Positions 26,282 to 36,297 are shown, numbered from the stretch's first letter. The stretch: 36,299 nucleotides of DNA from an archaeon (GCA_013138805.1 WTCA01000003.1:1-36299), one strand, 5' to 3'. The notes: generated by a model not told the origin, from the sequence alone. Made by a program: numbers and translations.

Positions 26282-27661
26282 TTAATACAAAAAAGATTGC
26301 GGCAAAATCTTTTCTGAAAACTCGCCTGCAAGGTTCTTGAGCATCAGGTCTTTTATCTCCTGCTTATCCTGAACTCTTCCAAGGATGCAGCCAAGTTTGA
26401 CATAGGCGGTTTCGGGAAGCATATCCTTAGCAAAGATGACTCCTATTTTTTCCATCTCTACTGCACTTCGGTATACATGAGGATGTGTGGAGCCGTACAA
26501 GGTCTGGGATGCGCTCACAATCGTGACACTTTCATCTGATGCGCGCTCTAATGATTTTTTCCAGGACATATTCTTATCCAGAGGATCCATAGGCACATGA
26601 CCCAGGGCTGTTGTCTGCAGGACTACCCCTTTGTATCCTTTGTCTATGTGCCAGTCAAGAATTTCAGGGCTTATGCCAGGATGGATATTTATCATCGCAG
26701 TCTTTGCCTCAAATCTTGTGTCTGCCAGGACATCAAGGCTGTTGTCTCTTTTCCTGTGATTGCTGTCTATTATGTCAAGCTTGCCGCAGGGATATACTGT
26801 ACCTATAGGCTGTGTATTTATTGGCCGGAATGCATCTCTTCTGGATGTGTGCATCTTCCGCACTTTCGTACCTCTGTTTATAAGGCAGTAATCGTCGTTC
26901 ATTGTTGCGTGCATGACAACTGCGACCTCGGCAATATTACATGTTGCGTATCTTGCTGCGCATATAAGGTTCATTGCGCCGTCAAAGCTTGCGCGGTCAG
27001 GAGACCTCTGGGCACCTACAAGAGCTACCGGCTTGCTGAGATCCGGTAACATGAAAGACAGGGCTGCGGATGTATAGTGGAGAGTGTCTGTGCCATGGGT
27101 GACTATCAACCCTTCTATACCTCTGTTGAGCTCTTTTTCTGCAAGTTTTGCCAGCTTTGCCCATTCTTTTATTGTCATATCCTCGCTTGCCATCCTGAAA
27201 GGCGAAAGTATGGATGTAAGATTGATTATGCTTTTAAGCTCGGGCGTTGTCCTCAGAATCTCTTCAGGTTCCATGAGCATGTGCACTGCACCAGTCTTAT
27301 AGTCTACCCTTGAAGATATCGTGCCGCCTGTTGCAATAAGGGATACTTTCGGCTTTTTTCGGTCAAAGGAAAGGATGCCTTTGCTTTTTGATTTGCCAAG
27401 CTCGAGTTTTTCCTCAGAAATTATGTCATCCTGCGTCTTTTTTCCGGATTTGGATATTGCTGTCTTTTCAGTCACAAGAATACCAGTATTATATCCGCTG
27501 TCCAACTTGAGCGTCAATATGTCTTCTGCGCTGTCGTCTGTCCCGGGCATGAGAATGCCTTCAATCTTTATCTTTCCGTCTGCGACTGCAATCCTTGTAC
27601 CTACATCGATGCTTTTCGATTCAAGAATTTTTTTCAGTTTTCCAGCGTACATAAATATCAA
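26282..27661 (-). CDS. gatD: Glu-tRNA(Gln) amidotransferase subunit D
   Basis: PKVSLIATGGTISSRVDYKTGAVHMLMEPEEIL, GLIVTHGTDTLHYTSAALSFML, GAQRSPDRASFDGAMNLICAARYA. Confidence 0.95.
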   Translation of the reverse strand: MIFMYAGKLKKILESKSIDVGTRIAVADGKIKIEGILMPGTDDSAEDILTLKLDSGYNTGILVTEKTAISKSGKKTQDDIISEEKLELGKSKSKGILSFDRKKPKVSLIATGGTISSRVDYKTGAVHMLMEPEEILRTTPELKSIINLTSILSPFRMASEDMTIKEWAKLAKLAEKELNRGIEGLIVTHGTDTLHYTSAALSFMLPDLSKPVALVGAQRSPDRASFDGAMNLICAARYATCNIAEVAVVMHATMNDDYCLINRGTKVRKMHTSRRDAFRPINTQPIGTVYPCGKLDIIDSNHRKRDNSLDVLADTRFEAKTAMINIHPGISPEILDWHIDKGYKGVVLQTTALGHVPMDPLDKNMSWKKSLERASDESVTIVSASQTLYGSTHPHVYRSAVEMEKIGVIFAKDMLPETAYVKLGCILGRVQDKQEIKDLMLKNLAGEFSEKILPQSFLY

Positions 27662-27676
27662 ACCTTATGAATTTTT

Positions 27677-28840
27677 CTATTCCGAACCTTTTAAATATAT
27701 AAGCAATGATTTCCCTGAAATGTTAAGCTCTTCTTTCAGCTCATCTTCTGTCTTTGAAGCAAGATCAAAATAGTTCTGCTCAAAGACGCCTGTTATTGTA
27801 GTGGTCACGCCAAGAAGCGTCGCAGGTGTGATGTTATAGGAATAGTATTGAGACAGTGCATTGGTGTAATCGCCTTTATGTATATATACTTCAAAAGTAG
27901 ATGCGTTGACAGTTATCGTGTCTGCATCAATATCTGCCGTGTAATCTGTCAGGTTGCCTATTATGGCGATTGCACCCTTCCTTTCAAGCCCGCTGGCAGA
28001 AGGGTCAACAAGAGGACCATTGTAAAAATCTATTATTGTTATGTTGTTGACAGGGTCATTGTTTGATTCTATATAGAAATTATTGAAATTCTTAAGGTCA
28101 AAAGTGACTGTCTCATTTGTGTCTATGAAGAACTTGGTGGAGTTTACGACAACCCTGACTGTTGTATTTCCGTATATTGCTTTTCCCTCAAGTGATCCGT
28201 TCGTGAAATTGAAGGGGCCTGCTGTAGATAATGTTATGCCTGTACCTGTAAGCTCTTTCTCCTGCGGGGCGCTTAAATCAGGATGATAAATATAAGATAA
28301 TTCCTTGATACCGCCTGTGTCAAAATATAATATCATATTATCGGTTGATATATACTTGTCTGTTGTTCCGTTTATGACATCAAGACCTTTATATACATAT
28401 TTGGATAGGTCTGTGCCTTTAAGGTAAGTGAGATAAAAAGTATTTGGAGGATTTGTTCCGGTGGTGTTGGTCAGGTCAGAGTACCATCTTAAAGTATTTG
28501 TTCCGTTATCGAACTCACTGGGTATCGGGCTGCCGTCAACATATGTTATAGATATTGAATTTATGTCTATCTCCTGAGATGGTGTGAAGTTTATCATTAT
28601 CAGGGTATCACTGACATTCACAGGATTATCTACAAATACAGGAGTCTTATAGATAGTGACAGAAAGACTGCCTTCTATCTTTTCATATATATTTTTTGCT
28701 TCGGCTTTCAGGGAGGATTCAAAAGGTTTTTTAGGCATCAGCTCGGACTGCACGACCATAAAAGTCAATACAATAGCAGATATGAATATGACAAGAGCCA
28801 GAATGCTGCCAATCTGCATCTGTCCTTTTCTAATAGACAT
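27677..28840 (-). CDS. Pilin-like N-terminally anchored surface protein
   Basis: MSIRKGQMQIGSILALVIFISAIVLTFMVV: RKG/Q site followed by a hydrophobic helix, then a Thr/Asn-rich beta-type ectodomain. Confidence 0.65.
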   Translation of the reverse strand: MSIRKGQMQIGSILALVIFISAIVLTFMVVQSELMPKKPFESSLKAEAKNIYEKIEGSLSVTIYKTPVFVDNPVNVSDTLIMINFTPSQEIDINSISITYVDGSPIPSEFDNGTNTLRWYSDLTNTTGTNPPNTFYLTYLKGTDLSKYVYKGLDVINGTTDKYISTDNMILYFDTGGIKELSYIYHPDLSAPQEKELTGTGITLSTAGPFNFTNGSLEGKAIYGNTTVRVVVNSTKFFIDTNETVTFDLKNFNNFYIESNNDPVNNITIIDFYNGPLVDPSASGLERKGAIAIIGNLTDYTADIDADTITVNASTFEVYIHKGDYTNALSQYYSYNITPATLLGVTTTITGVFEQNYFDLASKTEDELKEELNISGKSLLIYLKGSE

Positions 28841-28862
28841 AAAAATACCTTTGAAACTTATA

Positions 28863-30110
28863 TCATAACAGCTTAATCAGGACATCAGTCAGCCCTCCAG
28901 AAACACCCATATTCTTCACGAGAAGATTATAAGCGCCTGCCTGAAGCTTTACCGATGTCTTGTTTTTAGAGGCATCCGCATATAAGCTTATAGAATCATA
29001 ATCCAGTGTCAGGCGTATCTTATTTTTGGTGTCTATCCCGAAACCGAAACTTGGACTGTACAGATTTTCGAAAGTTCTGTCATTGATGTAATGGATCCTG
29101 TCTGCGATTGTGCCATCCTGTCCGCTGGTGAACACAAGATATATCTTGTTTATCTTGAACGGCTGATTGAGATATATCATGTTTGATGCACTCACTTCTC
29201 CTGTCACCGCGTCATTGTCTGACACAATGGCAAGGACTGTGCCCGCTGTTGCGGACTCTATATATTTTTTTGAATAGTCAAAATCTGATGTTGGTGTCAC
29301 GAAATTTGTGCTTACCACATTGGTCTCAACCCAGTCAAAATACTGAGGGCTTATGACTCTGATCTTGACATAATCTGTGCCGGACTCAAGTATGAAATGT
29401 ATTTCATACTCTATTGTGGAATAGTTGAGATATGCAATAATCTCTGCTGCGCCAAGATTATCACCAAGTTTTTTTGCATCAACATACCCTGTTACCATTT
29501 CAGGTATGCCTGTTATGCTAAATTTTATGTGGTCTAAGACTCCTGAGAAAAGGGTCTTTGAATCATCCTTGAGATATATGTTTTTCAAAAGCTTTGATGT
29601 GTTTATAGCCACATGATCTGTTGAATTTCCAGAGTTGTTGATGTAGACCATGAGGTGCTCATTTTCTAATATGAAATCTGTCGTATTTGCGCCGGCAGAG
29701 ACATTTGTGTTTGAGCTGAAAGTTATATCACCTATCTTTCTTGACGCTCTTGGAGATACTGCCAGGGAATCTGTCTCAATCTCAAAATATAATTTGCCAT
29801 AATCACTTTCAGATATATTTGCTGAATCTATAGTGAATGTGCCTTTACTGAACGAAAGGGGAACTACCCTCTGGGAACGTTCGCTTTCCTGAGCAACAAG
29901 CTCTATATACTGGTTCAGGTAATTCATAGACTCCTGTGCGCTGTCAATGACTACTGTATCCCTGACATCATTCAAGGACGGTATTATGCCGCCCATGATT
30001 ATGGATGTCGTCGTTATTATTATCGCTGTAAATATTACGCCTGAAAGGAGAGGGCTGATGCCTTTCTTTGTATTTGCTACCTTTATCCTGCATGTTTTGC
30101 ATCTATCCAT
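28863..30110 (-). CDS. Pilin-like N-terminally anchored surface protein
   Basis: KVANTKKGISPLLSGVIFTAIIITTTSIIMGGIIPSLND: KKG/ISPLLSGVIF resembles archaeal pilin H-domains. Extra CKTC at the N-terminus. Confidence 0.65.
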   Translation of the reverse strand: MDRCKTCRIKVANTKKGISPLLSGVIFTAIIITTTSIIMGGIIPSLNDVRDTVVIDSAQESMNYLNQYIELVAQESERSQRVVPLSFSKGTFTIDSANISESDYGKLYFEIETDSLAVSPRASRKIGDITFSSNTNVSAGANTTDFILENEHLMVYINNSGNSTDHVAINTSKLLKNIYLKDDSKTLFSGVLDHIKFSITGIPEMVTGYVDAKKLGDNLGAAEIIAYLNYSTIEYEIHFILESGTDYVKIRVISPQYFDWVETNVVSTNFVTPTSDFDYSKKYIESATAGTVLAIVSDNDAVTGEVSASNMIYLNQPFKINKIYLVFTSGQDGTIADRIHYINDRTFENLYSPSFGFGIDTKNKIRLTLDYDSISLYADASKNKTSVKLQAGAYNLLVKNMGVSGGLTDVLIKLL

Positions 30111-30180
30111 CTGACATCACTCATTGCCGGCTCTTAGTTAAAGGTTATGATATTAATTGTCGCCTCTCAATTAAATACAT

Positions 30181-30276
30181 TTATTATGCATCTCATCATA
30201 CATCTCATAATACTTCCCATAATACTTCTCATCGTACATCTTATAATATTTCTCATAATATCTCTCATCATCTCAG
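30181..30276 (-). repeat. 12-bp minisatellite, about 8 degenerate units
   Basis: Plus-strand units: ttattatgcatc tcatcatacatc tcataatacttc ccataatacttc tcatcgtacatc ttataatatttc tcataatatctc tcatcatctcag. Confidence 0.85.
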
Positions 30277-30869
30277 CTGTTCTCAACAAGATTTACCCAA
30301 AGGTCCTGCTGTTTCCCCAGCTCAAGCTCGAACACCTCAAATACTTTTCGTGTCGTGTTGAAAGCTATCGGTGAATCAAGCTGTGCGAAATTTATAAGCA
30401 CAGTTATGTTTTCAGAGCCACCGAACACTGAAGAGAAATTCAGTGTAGATTCCGTCCAGGGACCGAGTATCGTTATGTTCCGGCTCTGTGTACCTGTTGA
30501 ATTTGTGATATTTATCTCTATGCTATCAAGAGAATACTGCCTGAAGTTGCCTACAGTTATGTTAAGGTCATCACCCCGAGGCAGGCCTAGAATATAATAG
30601 CCTTCAAGATCCAGGTTATGGTTTTTTGAATATGTATCAAGGAAAACAAAAAAGATGTGCATCTTATCCTCTATGTTTGTGGAATCGGCGCTGTCTGCCA
30701 CAATAACGTTCACGACATAATTGAGCTCAGATTTCATGTTGGTGAACATGTACTGCGTCCGGTCAAGCTCTGCTGTCTGCGAGGGGTACATGAACCGTGA
30801 TGCTAATATCAAAGATGTCATGAATATCAGCACTGCAACGCTTATTATGTAAAACTGCCCTTTTCTCAT
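30273..30869 (-). CDS. Pilin-like N-terminally anchored surface protein
   Basis: MRKGQFYIISVAVLIFMTSLILASRF: RKG/Q site plus hydrophobic helix. Open frame continues 33 codons past the TGA to TAA at 30171-30173. Confidence 0.65.
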   Translation of the reverse strand: MRKGQFYIISVAVLIFMTSLILASRFMYPSQTAELDRTQYMFTNMKSELNYVVNVIVADSADSTNIEDKMHIFFVFLDTYSKNHNLDLEGYYILGLPRGDDLNITVGNFRQYSLDSIEINITNSTGTQSRNITILGPWTESTLNFSSVFGGSENITVLINFAQLDSPIAFNTTRKVFEVFELELGKQQDLWVNLVENS

Positions 30870-30872
30870 AAC

Positions 30873-31268
30873 TTACCACATATATATCAAAAAGACTGTT
30901 GGATCGTATTTATATTCATATCCTGAGACGACATAGCTGAACACATAGACGCTTTCATTATCAGGTATGCCTCCAAACAGGATGCTGTCTGTGTAGTTTG
31001 TGTAACCGACAGTATATTGGTATGTCGGAGGCAATAGAGTCTCAAGAGAATCTGAGAAACCAGTAAGATTTTTCGGATCCGATACGGCAAATTCCCTCAA
31101 CTGATTTGACTTGTCAAGGAACTCATATACCCCGTAAACAGTCTTCACAAGTGCCGGTGACTCTTCTCTCTGCCCTGTGTTCATGGCTGCGACAACAAGA
31201 AAAGATACAAGCAATACTGCAGCAAGCGTCGCTTCAAGTATTCTCACATTGGCTTTCCTTATCATCAC
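30873..31268 (-). CDS. Pilin-like N-terminally anchored surface protein
   Basis: MMIRKANVRILEATLAAVLLVSFLVVAAMN: RKA/N site, Glu near +6, hydrophobic helix. Confidence 0.65.
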   Translation of the reverse strand: MMIRKANVRILEATLAAVLLVSFLVVAAMNTGQREESPALVKTVYGVYEFLDKSNQLREFAVSDPKNLTGFSDSLETLLPPTYQYTVGYTNYTDSILFGGIPDNESVYVFSYVVSGYEYKYDPTVFLIYMW

Positions 31269-31278
31269 ACACAGACCC

Positions 31279-34200
31279 TTAATTTATTGTTGTGCCGACT
31301 GATATATACTGTATGCTTGTCCTTCCGAAACGATCTATCACGATCATCGGAACCTGGACTGTCGATATATCTTTTGCCTGAGTATCCATATATATACCAT
31401 AAAGTGTTGATTCCACGCTGAAAGACAGTATGTCTGAGACTGTCCTGTCACTCAGCTTATCTTCTGTATATGTCTCCTCCCATACATACACTATCTCTAC
31501 TTTCTTTGCACCTGTAGGAATCGTATTGTTAATGAAATATGTGCAATAGACAGTGCGGTTTGAAAGGATAGGCAAGATATCGTTTTTCTGAGGCATTGTG
31601 CAGTTCATATCTATAGCAGGATTATAGCTGTTCAGGTATCTGTCAAATATCTCTGCCCTGACATCATAATCAGCTGTTATGTTCATATTGCCCCTGTTGA
31701 TTATAGTGCCATTCAAGAGTATCATATCATCACCCTCATATTCTGTGCTGTTCAAGGTGACATTGAACCCAGCCCATGGATCGTTCAGAATGGTGAGGTT
31801 GACTGTGGTGTTAATGATGCCAACATTGCACAGGCTGCTGTTCCAGCTTACATTTATAGGGAAAGAATAATTTCCTGGCGGCTGGGTGCGCACAGATGAA
31901 ACTGATATGTTGACTGTATCGTTTTCGCCGGAAGATATGTTTGATATGATTTCAGAATTTCCTATGTTCCACAAGGTTGTGTCCCATATATCATAGGCGC
32001 TGTCTGAATCATCTGCCTGCCCGACAACGACAGTTATGCCTGCAACATCCGTACTGGCATTGAGCGTTACAAAGAACAGTGATTCTGTCAAAGTCTTGAC
32101 GCTATCGGGGGCAGATATCGCAGATACGTTGACATCATCTGCCATAGCTACCGGCGCATATACCAACTGTTCCTGGCTGAAATGACAGGATCTTGAAGCT
32201 GTCGTATCCATAGTTACCCCAACACAGCCGTTTGCCTCGCAGATGAATTCATACCACTGTTCTGTCGCGTTCCAGGATAAGGTTCTTGGACCAACACAGT
32301 TAACACCGCCGCCAGTCATGTCTGCTGTAACAGTGGCTCCTGATATGTTGATATTGTCCATAATGTTCTCATAATTGCAGTAGAACATGAGATGAGTCCA
32401 GTTTGAGATTATCCAGCAATCAAGAGATGTTAAAGTGGGTGATACTGTTATATTGTAACCTGGATCCACCAATACTGAATCAGCTACCTCGTGCAGGTAG
32501 GAGTGGGTTGACTCTGTCCATACATGCCATGTTGACACTTCATCTATGCAGCTTATGTTGAATGTGGTGTTCGCTTCGCCGTTAGTTATAGCAGCCATAA
32601 TGTTCAATGGTATTGATGCCTGAGAGGTATGGCTTTCGTTGTGGAGCTCGAAATAAGTTATGCCAGAGTATATGTTGCTGTCGTTGCCGGGATGACTTAC
32701 ATTGTTGGCATAGTCTGCATAGAGGATGAATGTGACATTATTGTTGGAGTAATATATCTTCCCGAAATCTGTTGTGTTGTATGTTATGCTTATGTCGTCT
32801 ACACTGAACAGGTCTGAGTTGTTCCCATAGTCGCTTGTCTGGTATATCAGACCGTCATATACTCTTACTTTTACATCTATAGGACCCAGCTCCTCATCAG
32901 TCATCGTATCGGGCGGGTTCCATAGGCAGAATCCGACCCATTGCTTGAGGTTCGCTGATGTCCTTGTGCAGTTTTCTGTTATGTTTATTATGTATTCATT
33001 TCCTGTGTCGTCTCTCAATGACATGTTTGTGATGTTCAGGACGAAAGGAATGCCTGAAGATTCATCAGGGTCTGTGATATTTATAGATATGTTTGCTATC
33101 TGATAGGATCCGGAATTCCTGTCTGTAGGGTCAGGTGATTCCAGCAGTGTTATGTTGGGATACTGGTTGAGGTATACAACACCAGACCAGCCTGTTGACC
33201 TGTTCTCGTAGAATTGCTTTGATGAGTTCACAGAAAGGTTCCAGTAGCCGTTAGGGTCTGAAAGCTGGAAAGTGTATGTCGCTGTATAAATTCCGTCAGT
33301 TTCCGGATCGCTGAAGGACAGGATGTGATTGGTATTGTCAGAGTCTGTCAGATATCCTGTCATTACGGCACCGGATATATTGCCTTCCGGTGAGTGGTCT
33401 GATGTCAGATATACGTTTACTGTTACAGTCTCGCCGGGGTTGTATATTTCACCATTGGGTTCCTGCCTATTGTTGTAGAGAGCGCCCCTCACTTCCATCG
33501 TGCTGTTAGGGATACCGTCATCATCATAGCAGCCGTTGCCTCTTAACGCTGTGGCGTTTATTGTACAGTAGCCAGGTTCGCCAAATACAGAGTAATAATA
33601 GTTATCATACGGGTCTATTGTGCAGTTGAAATGGCCTGCTGAGGCATCCCAGGTGCAGTTCTGATCTGCGATGCATGCTCCGTATATTGTTATGTTGGCA
33701 TTGCTTGTGGCACCATCTGAGTCATTGACTGTGATGTTTACATAGCCTATGCTTGGTGCATAAGCTGTTGTCCTGTATATCAGGGCAGGAGTTTCAACCA
33801 TAGTTATTTCAAGCTCGCCCCTGTCGAATGTGACATTCGCTATTGTGTCATCAGTATCTATATCAAGATGACCTATTTCATTGGCGATACATGAAAGGTT
33901 GTATAATTCTCCACATTGCATTGTAGTCGGAATGGAGCAGTTGCCTTCACCATATCCTGTCCAGGTGCAGTATTTATCTGCGGTTGTCGGGCATGAGTTA
34001 ATATTTTCTGAGTTGCCGGGATTGCAGCCGAAGAAACAGTCCACCTTTATGTTCTCTGCAGAATTACCAGAATACAGGGTCGCGTTGAATATAGGTGTTG
34101 CTGTTGTAGTGTTTCCTCCAATCTCAATAAGTGTCAGGTTCACCTCATCATAGCACATAACATTTGAATATTCAAGGCTGCCGTGCTCGCCGTCAGGAGG

Positions 34201-36297
34201 CGATGCTGTGTATGTGTCTGAATTGTGGTCCCAGTCTGTCCTTGGATAACTGCCGACAGAGTTTGAGCAGCCGAAGTCATCCCAGAACATATCCATCAGG
34301 AATGTATATTGGTAAGGTATTGTGAAGACCTGGTTTGGTGCCCACAATGCAGGGAATGCTGATGAGCCGTATGCCTGCGTGGGCTGTACCCCTATATTAA
34401 TTCTGAACAGACCATCCATATCTGTGCCGGTTATCGGCAGTGTTCCTGTGTTGTTCATAGTTGCTTTCATCCATAAGGTGTCGTTAACATCTATGTCAAA
34501 CTGCGCGCTGCAGTCTGTCTCAGATATGTTGACTTCTGTGTCGGAATCCTGCACTATGCAGCCAAGAGATATGGTTGTATAGTTTACTGTGAAGTTTGTA
34601 TAGGCGTCAAAGTCTGTATCTATATTTGGATAACCTAATCTTTCAGCATTGCAGTATATCGTGTTCTCGCCCCGGGTCAGGTTTGGTGCAGGTATCATGC
34701 AGGTCTTTTCATTACCCTGGGAGCCGCTGTATGTGCAAGTGTCTGCTGTGCAGGACTCTATCCTCGGGTTGCAATTAAGGGCGCATGTGACATTGACCAT
34801 ATCGTCAGAATCTATGCTGACATTGAATATCGGGACCAAAAGAGATGTGTTTCCGACCATAGAGACCACAAGCTGTGTTATGTCGTCCACGTCAAACTGG
34901 TAAAGTGATGTGGTGTTGCAGTAGCTGAGACTGTCGCATGCGCGTATGTAGTAGTCTGTGTATGATGCTCCGGAACCGTCAAGTGTGTCTGTCGTATATT
35001 CGCAGGACTTGGCGTTCAGTGTTGTATTGGTGCAGAATGTGGCTGAACATGAAGGATCTTTGCATGCCGAGAAGTTCCAGGTGTCTGCATCTTCAGGTAT
35101 GTCTGAGTCAGAGATGTCTGCGCTGAATGTGAAGGTCTCGCCAATTTCAAAGACTGCTATTGATGGCGGCGATACATTTGAGATGTTGGGCTTTTCATTG
35201 ACATGGACTGTTCCTGTATAGTTCGCCAGATCATAATTTACCTTATGGACAACTGCGATGTATGATATATTCTGGTAGCTGTTCGGTGTGCAGGTGAAAG
35301 TGTAGTTTCCGTCACCTTCATTAGTCATAGCCTGCATAGAACCCTGGCAAGATGCGCCGCCGCCTGAGACATTTATGTATTTTGTTGCGGCCCCGTCCAA
35401 CATGTCGTTTCCGCAGAATGTCTCACTGTAAGCGCATGTTATGTTGAGCTGTGTGCCTGTGTTGATGGGGCTTGCCTCTTCTGTGCAGACAAGCTCTGTC
35501 GGCCTTGTCATGACTGTGATCTGGCAGTTGCTGTTGTCGGTGTCATCAATTGTTGAGCCCTGTCTTGTTGTGCTTCCGCTTACGTTTAAGTGATATGTTG
35601 TTGTTACAGGAACAAAGGTTGGAGTGAATGAACATAGTGTCTGGCCAGTTGAGTTTATGGTGTTGGTGTAGTTGGTGTAGATTAAATTATCTGATGAATT
35701 CAAAAGCTCACAGTCTATATTTCCTCCAGATACTGTGAGGGTGTGTGATGTGTTGAAATATGTTGATACTGTGAATTCTATCTGTGTGTTGCCGCATATT
35801 GACTGGCCGCAGTTATCGTAGCTGAAGTATATATCTTCACCGCAGGCAAGAGTACTGTCATCCCTCTGCCTTGAAAGGCCGTAATTGTCTGTTGCATTGG
35901 TTGTTATGTTTATGCATGTGATGCTGTTTTCGTGTCCGAGGTTGCGGCTGTATGTATATGTGTAACTGTCTATTGTCTGGTAATATGACATTGCATTGAA
36001 GCCGGACCATCCGGACAGGTTCTGCTTGTCCTCTATCACTGAGGCTATGTCAGATGCGCTGTCATAGTCTGTGACATTGAGATATAATATGAAGTTTTCG
36101 GTGAGGTGGTCAATGTCTATATATTCTATAGACTTGTTGTTTATATTGGGTGTCTGGAGCAGGAGTGGATTGCAGTATATGTCTCCTGTTGTGTTTGACT
36201 GTGTCGGATTGACATAGTATTGCTTTGTTGCATCTGCTGTTATGTTCAGATCCATGCAGTCTGCAGGCAGGTTTGAATTGTTCAGGGTGCAGTTCAT
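31279..36297 (-). CDS. Giant Cys-rich, sequon-rich surface protein (N-terminus outside window)
   Basis: 1672 aa open frame reaching the window edge; repeated beta-type domains, many N-x-S/T sequons and paired Cys. Confidence 0.8.
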   Translation of the reverse strand: MNCTLNNSNLPADCMDLNITADATKQYYVNPTQSNTTGDIYCNPLLLQTPNINNKSIEYIDIDHLTENFILYLNVTDYDSASDIASVIEDKQNLSGWSGFNAMSYYQTIDSYTYTYSRNLGHENSITCINITTNATDNYGLSRQRDDSTLACGEDIYFSYDNCGQSICGNTQIEFTVSTYFNTSHTLTVSGGNIDCELLNSSDNLIYTNYTNTINSTGQTLCSFTPTFVPVTTTYHLNVSGSTTRQGSTIDDTDNSNCQITVMTRPTELVCTEEASPINTGTQLNITCAYSETFCGNDMLDGAATKYINVSGGGASCQGSMQAMTNEGDGNYTFTCTPNSYQNISYIAVVHKVNYDLANYTGTVHVNEKPNISNVSPPSIAVFEIGETFTFSADISDSDIPEDADTWNFSACKDPSCSATFCTNTTLNAKSCEYTTDTLDGSGASYTDYYIRACDSLSYCNTTSLYQFDVDDITQLVVSMVGNTSLLVPIFNVSIDSDDMVNVTCALNCNPRIESCTADTCTYSGSQGNEKTCMIPAPNLTRGENTIYCNAERLGYPNIDTDFDAYTNFTVNYTTISLGCIVQDSDTEVNISETDCSAQFDIDVNDTLWMKATMNNTGTLPITGTDMDGLFRINIGVQPTQAYGSSAFPALWAPNQVFTIPYQYTFLMDMFWDDFGCSNSVGSYPRTDWDHNSDTYTASPPDGEHGSLEYSNVMCYDEVNLTLIEIGGNTTTATPIFNATLYSGNSAENIKVDCFFGCNPGNSENINSCPTTADKYCTWTGYGEGNCSIPTTMQCGELYNLSCIANEIGHLDIDTDDTIANVTFDRGELEITMVETPALIYRTTAYAPSIGYVNITVNDSDGATSNANITIYGACIADQNCTWDASAGHFNCTIDPYDNYYYSVFGEPGYCTINATALRGNGCYDDDGIPNSTMEVRGALYNNRQEPNGEIYNPGETVTVNVYLTSDHSPEGNISGAVMTGYLTDSDNTNHILSFSDPETDGIYTATYTFQLSDPNGYWNLSVNSSKQFYENRSTGWSGVVYLNQYPNITLLESPDPTDRNSGSYQIANISINITDPDESSGIPFVLNITNMSLRDDTGNEYIINITENCTRTSANLKQWVGFCLWNPPDTMTDEELGPIDVKVRVYDGLIYQTSDYGNNSDLFSVDDISITYNTTDFGKIYYSNNNVTFILYADYANNVSHPGNDSNIYSGITYFELHNESHTSQASIPLNIMAAITNGEANTTFNISCIDEVSTWHVWTESTHSYLHEVADSVLVDPGYNITVSPTLTSLDCWIISNWTHLMFYCNYENIMDNINISGATVTADMTGGGVNCVGPRTLSWNATEQWYEFICEANGCVGVTMDTTASRSCHFSQEQLVYAPVAMADDVNVSAISAPDSVKTLTESLFFVTLNASTDVAGITVVVGQADDSDSAYDIWDTTLWNIGNSEIISNISSGENDTVNISVSSVRTQPPGNYSFPINVSWNSSLCNVGIINTTVNLTILNDPWAGFNVTLNSTEYEGDDMILLNGTIINRGNMNITADYDVRAEIFDRYLNSYNPAIDMNCTMPQKNDILPILSNRTVYCTYFINNTIPTGAKKVEIVYVWEETYTEDKLSDRTVSDILSFSVESTLYGIYMDTQAKDISTVQVPMIVIDRFGRTSIQYISVGTTIN

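Noticed and set aside
30181-30276. Possible CRISPR array
   Set aside because: Units are 12 bp, contiguous and degenerate with no spacers; it is a minisatellite.
30068-30374. Plus-strand ORFs encoding HTSHNTSHNTS or HLIIHLII repeats
   Set aside because: By-products of the 12-bp minisatellite, which is open in several frames; no RBS or promoter support.
31679-35221. Multiple 60-90 aa plus-strand ORFs
   Set aside because: All antisense to the giant surface-protein gene; expected by chance in a Cys/Asn/Thr-rich coding strand.
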